A stretch of 64,000 nucleotides of DNA from CAYJFX01 sp964370315 (GTDB lineage: Bacteria; Spirochaetota; Spirochaetia; Treponematales; Treponemataceae). Below are positions 62,732 through 64,000 of this stretch, in pieces. The notes under the pieces are model-generated. The model worked only from the letters and a program-made list of their open reading frames with translations. It did not search any database and had not been told where the DNA came from. Position 1 is the stretch's first letter. Every line of letters starts with the position of its first letter. The stretch lies in contig CAYJIS010000004.1 in the NCBI GenBank assembly GCA_964370315.1, positions 4,594-68,593 of the forward strand. The letters run 5' to 3'. A program made the translations under genes and the position numbers.

Positions 62732-63073
62732 ATGTCTAAGATATCAGCTACTATAAGAAAAAGAATAATCATTATTTCGTTTATGCTTATTGCAGTATTG
62801 GCGTTATATGCAAAAGAAAAAACAGTTTTTGGTACTGCAAAAGGTTTCGGTGGGGAGTTAACAGTAAGTGTAACGTTGGACGAACAGAAAATAATAGCAG
62901 TTAAAATTGAAAAACACAACGAAACGCCTGGTGTTGGGACCCATGCAATTGAAGCCCTCCCCGCAATCATAATAGAAAAAAACTCTACAAAGGTTGATGT
63001 TATTTCTGGAGCAAGTTATACTAGCCGAGCAATTATTGAAGCCGTTAATAATGCAATAGAATCTTCTATGTAA
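62732..63073 (+). CDS. Small exported FMN_bind protein
   Basis: 113-aa protein with an N-terminal signal or anchor (about 10-26) and one FMN_bind domain (about 33-110). The flavinylation motif reads DVISGASYTSRA, with Ser95 in the place of the usual Thr. Otherwise it is close to the first domain of the lipoprotein at 59857 (GFGGELTVSV, HNETPGVGTHAIEALP), so the two are paralogues. It lacks a lipobox. Whether Ser is flavinylated is open. Confidence 0.88.
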   Translation: MSKISATIRKRIIIISFMLIAVLALYAKEKTVFGTAKGFGGELTVSVTLDEQKIIAVKIEKHNETPGVGTHAIEALPAIIIEKNSTKVDVISGASYTSRAIIEAVNNAIESSM

Positions 63074-63139
63074 TATCGTAGAGCTATAAAACAGCAAGTA
63101 AAACGTAGTTTTTTATAATTTACCACTTGTAAAAACATA

Positions 63140-63168
63140 TTTACATTATCCTTCTATTTTGCTATACT
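63140..63168 (+). promoter_or_regulatory. Promoter of asnA
   Basis: TTTACA (63140-63145), 17-nt spacer, TATACT (63163-63168); leader of about 22 nt with GAAGAGG. Confidence 0.65.
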
Positions 63169-63197
63169 CACATTACATTAAGATAGAAGAGGTTTCC

Positions 63198-64000
63198 ATG
63201 TCACAACTTTCAATTCCCCAAAACTATGATCCAAGTCTTTCAGTAAAAGAAACAGAGCATGCAATTGTAATGATTAAAGAATTTTTTCAGCTTGCACTCT
63301 CAACAGAATTAAACTTAACGCGTGTTACAGCGCCACTTTTTGTGCAAACAGGAACTGGGCTTAATGATGACCTTAATGGAATAGAAAGACCCGTTTCATT
63401 TTCTATAAAAGATATGGATGAAACAAAAATGGAAATTGTTCATTCATTAGCTAAATGGAAAAGAGTAAAAGTTTCTGATCTTAGCTTACAAAGCGGTTTT
63501 GGTATTTATACCGATATGAATGCAATCAGAGCAGATGAAGAACTCGACAATATCCACTCTATTTATGTTGACCAATGGGACTGGGAAATGGCGATGAGTG
63601 ATAAAGAGAGAACTGTTCCTTTTCTTAAAGATGTAGTAAAAAAAATATATAGATGCTTAAAAAGAACAGAGTTTTACATTTATGATCGCTACGCAGATAT
63701 TACTCCTATTTTACCAGAAGAAATAACATTTATACATTCAGAAGATTTGCAAAAAGAATATCCTAATCTTAATACAAAAGAGCGAGAGCACGAAGTGTGT
63801 AAAAAATATGGTGCAGTTTTTATCATTGGTATTGGAAACCCTCTTGCAGATGGAAATGCACACGATGGAAGGGCCCCTGACTATGATGATTGGATTACTG
63901 AAACTGGAGACGGCCACTATGGTCTAAATGGAGATTTATTAGTATGGAATCCTGTACTAAAAAACTCACTAGAACTATCATCAATGGGTATTCGAGTTTC
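63198..64000 (+). CDS. asnA: Aspartate-ammonia ligase, 3' end outside the window
   Basis: The first 267 codons of AsnA, which makes asparagine from aspartate, ammonia and ATP. It is a class II tRNA-synthetase-like fold. Motifs seen: ELNLTRVTAPLFVQTGTGLNDDLNG, KMEIVHSLAKWKR, DMNAIRADEELDNIHSIYVDQWDWE and IGIGNPLADGNAHDGRAPDYDDW. Full family length is about 330 residues, so 60 or so are missing at the right edge. GAAGAGG precedes the ATG at 63198. Confidence 0.97.
   Translation, partial: MSQLSIPQNYDPSLSVKETEHAIVMIKEFFQLALSTELNLTRVTAPLFVQTGTGLNDDLNGIERPVSFSIKDMDETKMEIVHSLAKWKRVKVSDLSLQSGFGIYTDMNAIRADEELDNIHSIYVDQWDWEMAMSDKERTVPFLKDVVKKIYRCLKRTEFYIYDRYADITPILPEEITFIHSEDLQKEYPNLNTKEREHEVCKKYGAVFIIGIGNPLADGNAHDGRAPDYDDWITETGDGHYGLNGDLLVWNPVLKNSLELSSMGIRV

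Noticed and set aside
1..64000. tRNA, rRNA, tmRNA, RNase P or SRP RNA genes
   Set aside because: None of the intergenic regions shows cloverleaf arms with a T-loop GTTCRANYC or the conserved cores of these RNAs by eye.

Overview
The window is low in G+C and densely packed with genes. It reads as a chromosomal segment of a free-living or host-associated spirochaete, close to Treponema/Spirochaeta. The evidence is a BMP-family (PnrA/TmpC-like) purine nucleoside transporter, an NlpA-type methionine lipoprotein with its ABC transporter, several outer-membrane beta-barrel genes with Sec signals, two Rpn-type PD-(D/E)XK proteins with Glu/Gln/Gly/Arg repeat tails, a FliL-like protein, and large TPR proteins with acidic tails. 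The phylum is inference from gene content; there is no rRNA or tRNA to test it. No prophage, IS element or CRISPR array is present.

Layout. 1-2.4 kb: FHA protein plus metallophosphatase, and a beta-hydroxyacid dehydrogenase. 2.6-6.4 kb: YhhN membrane protein, hexose-phosphate mutase, glutamate racemase with a small zinc ribbon. 6.4-13.3 kb: pentapeptide-repeat protein with a degenerate metallo-beta-lactamase, MATE exporter, MurJ, Lon. 13.3-13.6 kb: a 131-bp tandem array of hairpins. 13.6-20.8 kb: LysM/LytM protein, HD nucleotidase and the nucleoside ABC transporter, with a second hairpin cluster between the binding protein and the transporter genes. 21-27 kb: MFS carrier, two Rpn proteins, a major porin-like protein. 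27-33 kb: NAD salvage (pncB), then a zinc-uptake locus (fur-type regulator, znuA with a long His repeat, znuC, znuB, secreted OB-like protein). 33-39 kb: KamA/EpmB-like radical SAM enzyme, two exported proteins, uvrC, a LamG/FnIII secreted protein. 39-43 kb: a large TPR protein with acidic repeats. 43-46 kb: metNIQ. 46-52 kb: outer-membrane protein, thioesterase, membrane sensor with an LDEVEE repeat tail, FliL-like protein, ECF sigma/anti-sigma pair. 52-64 kb: M23 peptidase, rlmE, prenyl synthase, TPR and RseC-like proteins, PI-PLC-like protein, exported serine protease, VOC protein, two FMN_bind proteins, an alpha/beta hydrolase and the start of asnA.

Three patterns cut across the genes. 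(1) At least ten genes have a sigma70-type promoter whose -10 hexamer ends only 5-7 nt before the ATG and no Shine-Dalgarno, so they should be transcribed as leaderless mRNAs; exported and outer-membrane proteins instead have promoters with a 5' UTR and a strong Shine-Dalgarno. (2) All four runs of N are exactly 100 nt, i.e. scaffold placeholders, and each sits inside a tandem repeat; three of them split one gene each (znuA, the TPR gene, the LDEVEE gene), and repeat register and reading frame agree on rejoining them. (3) Two intergenic regions hold related hairpin arrays with CATGGATG- or CAGGGATG-type apices that do not code and look like a mobile REP-like family or an mRNA-processing element.
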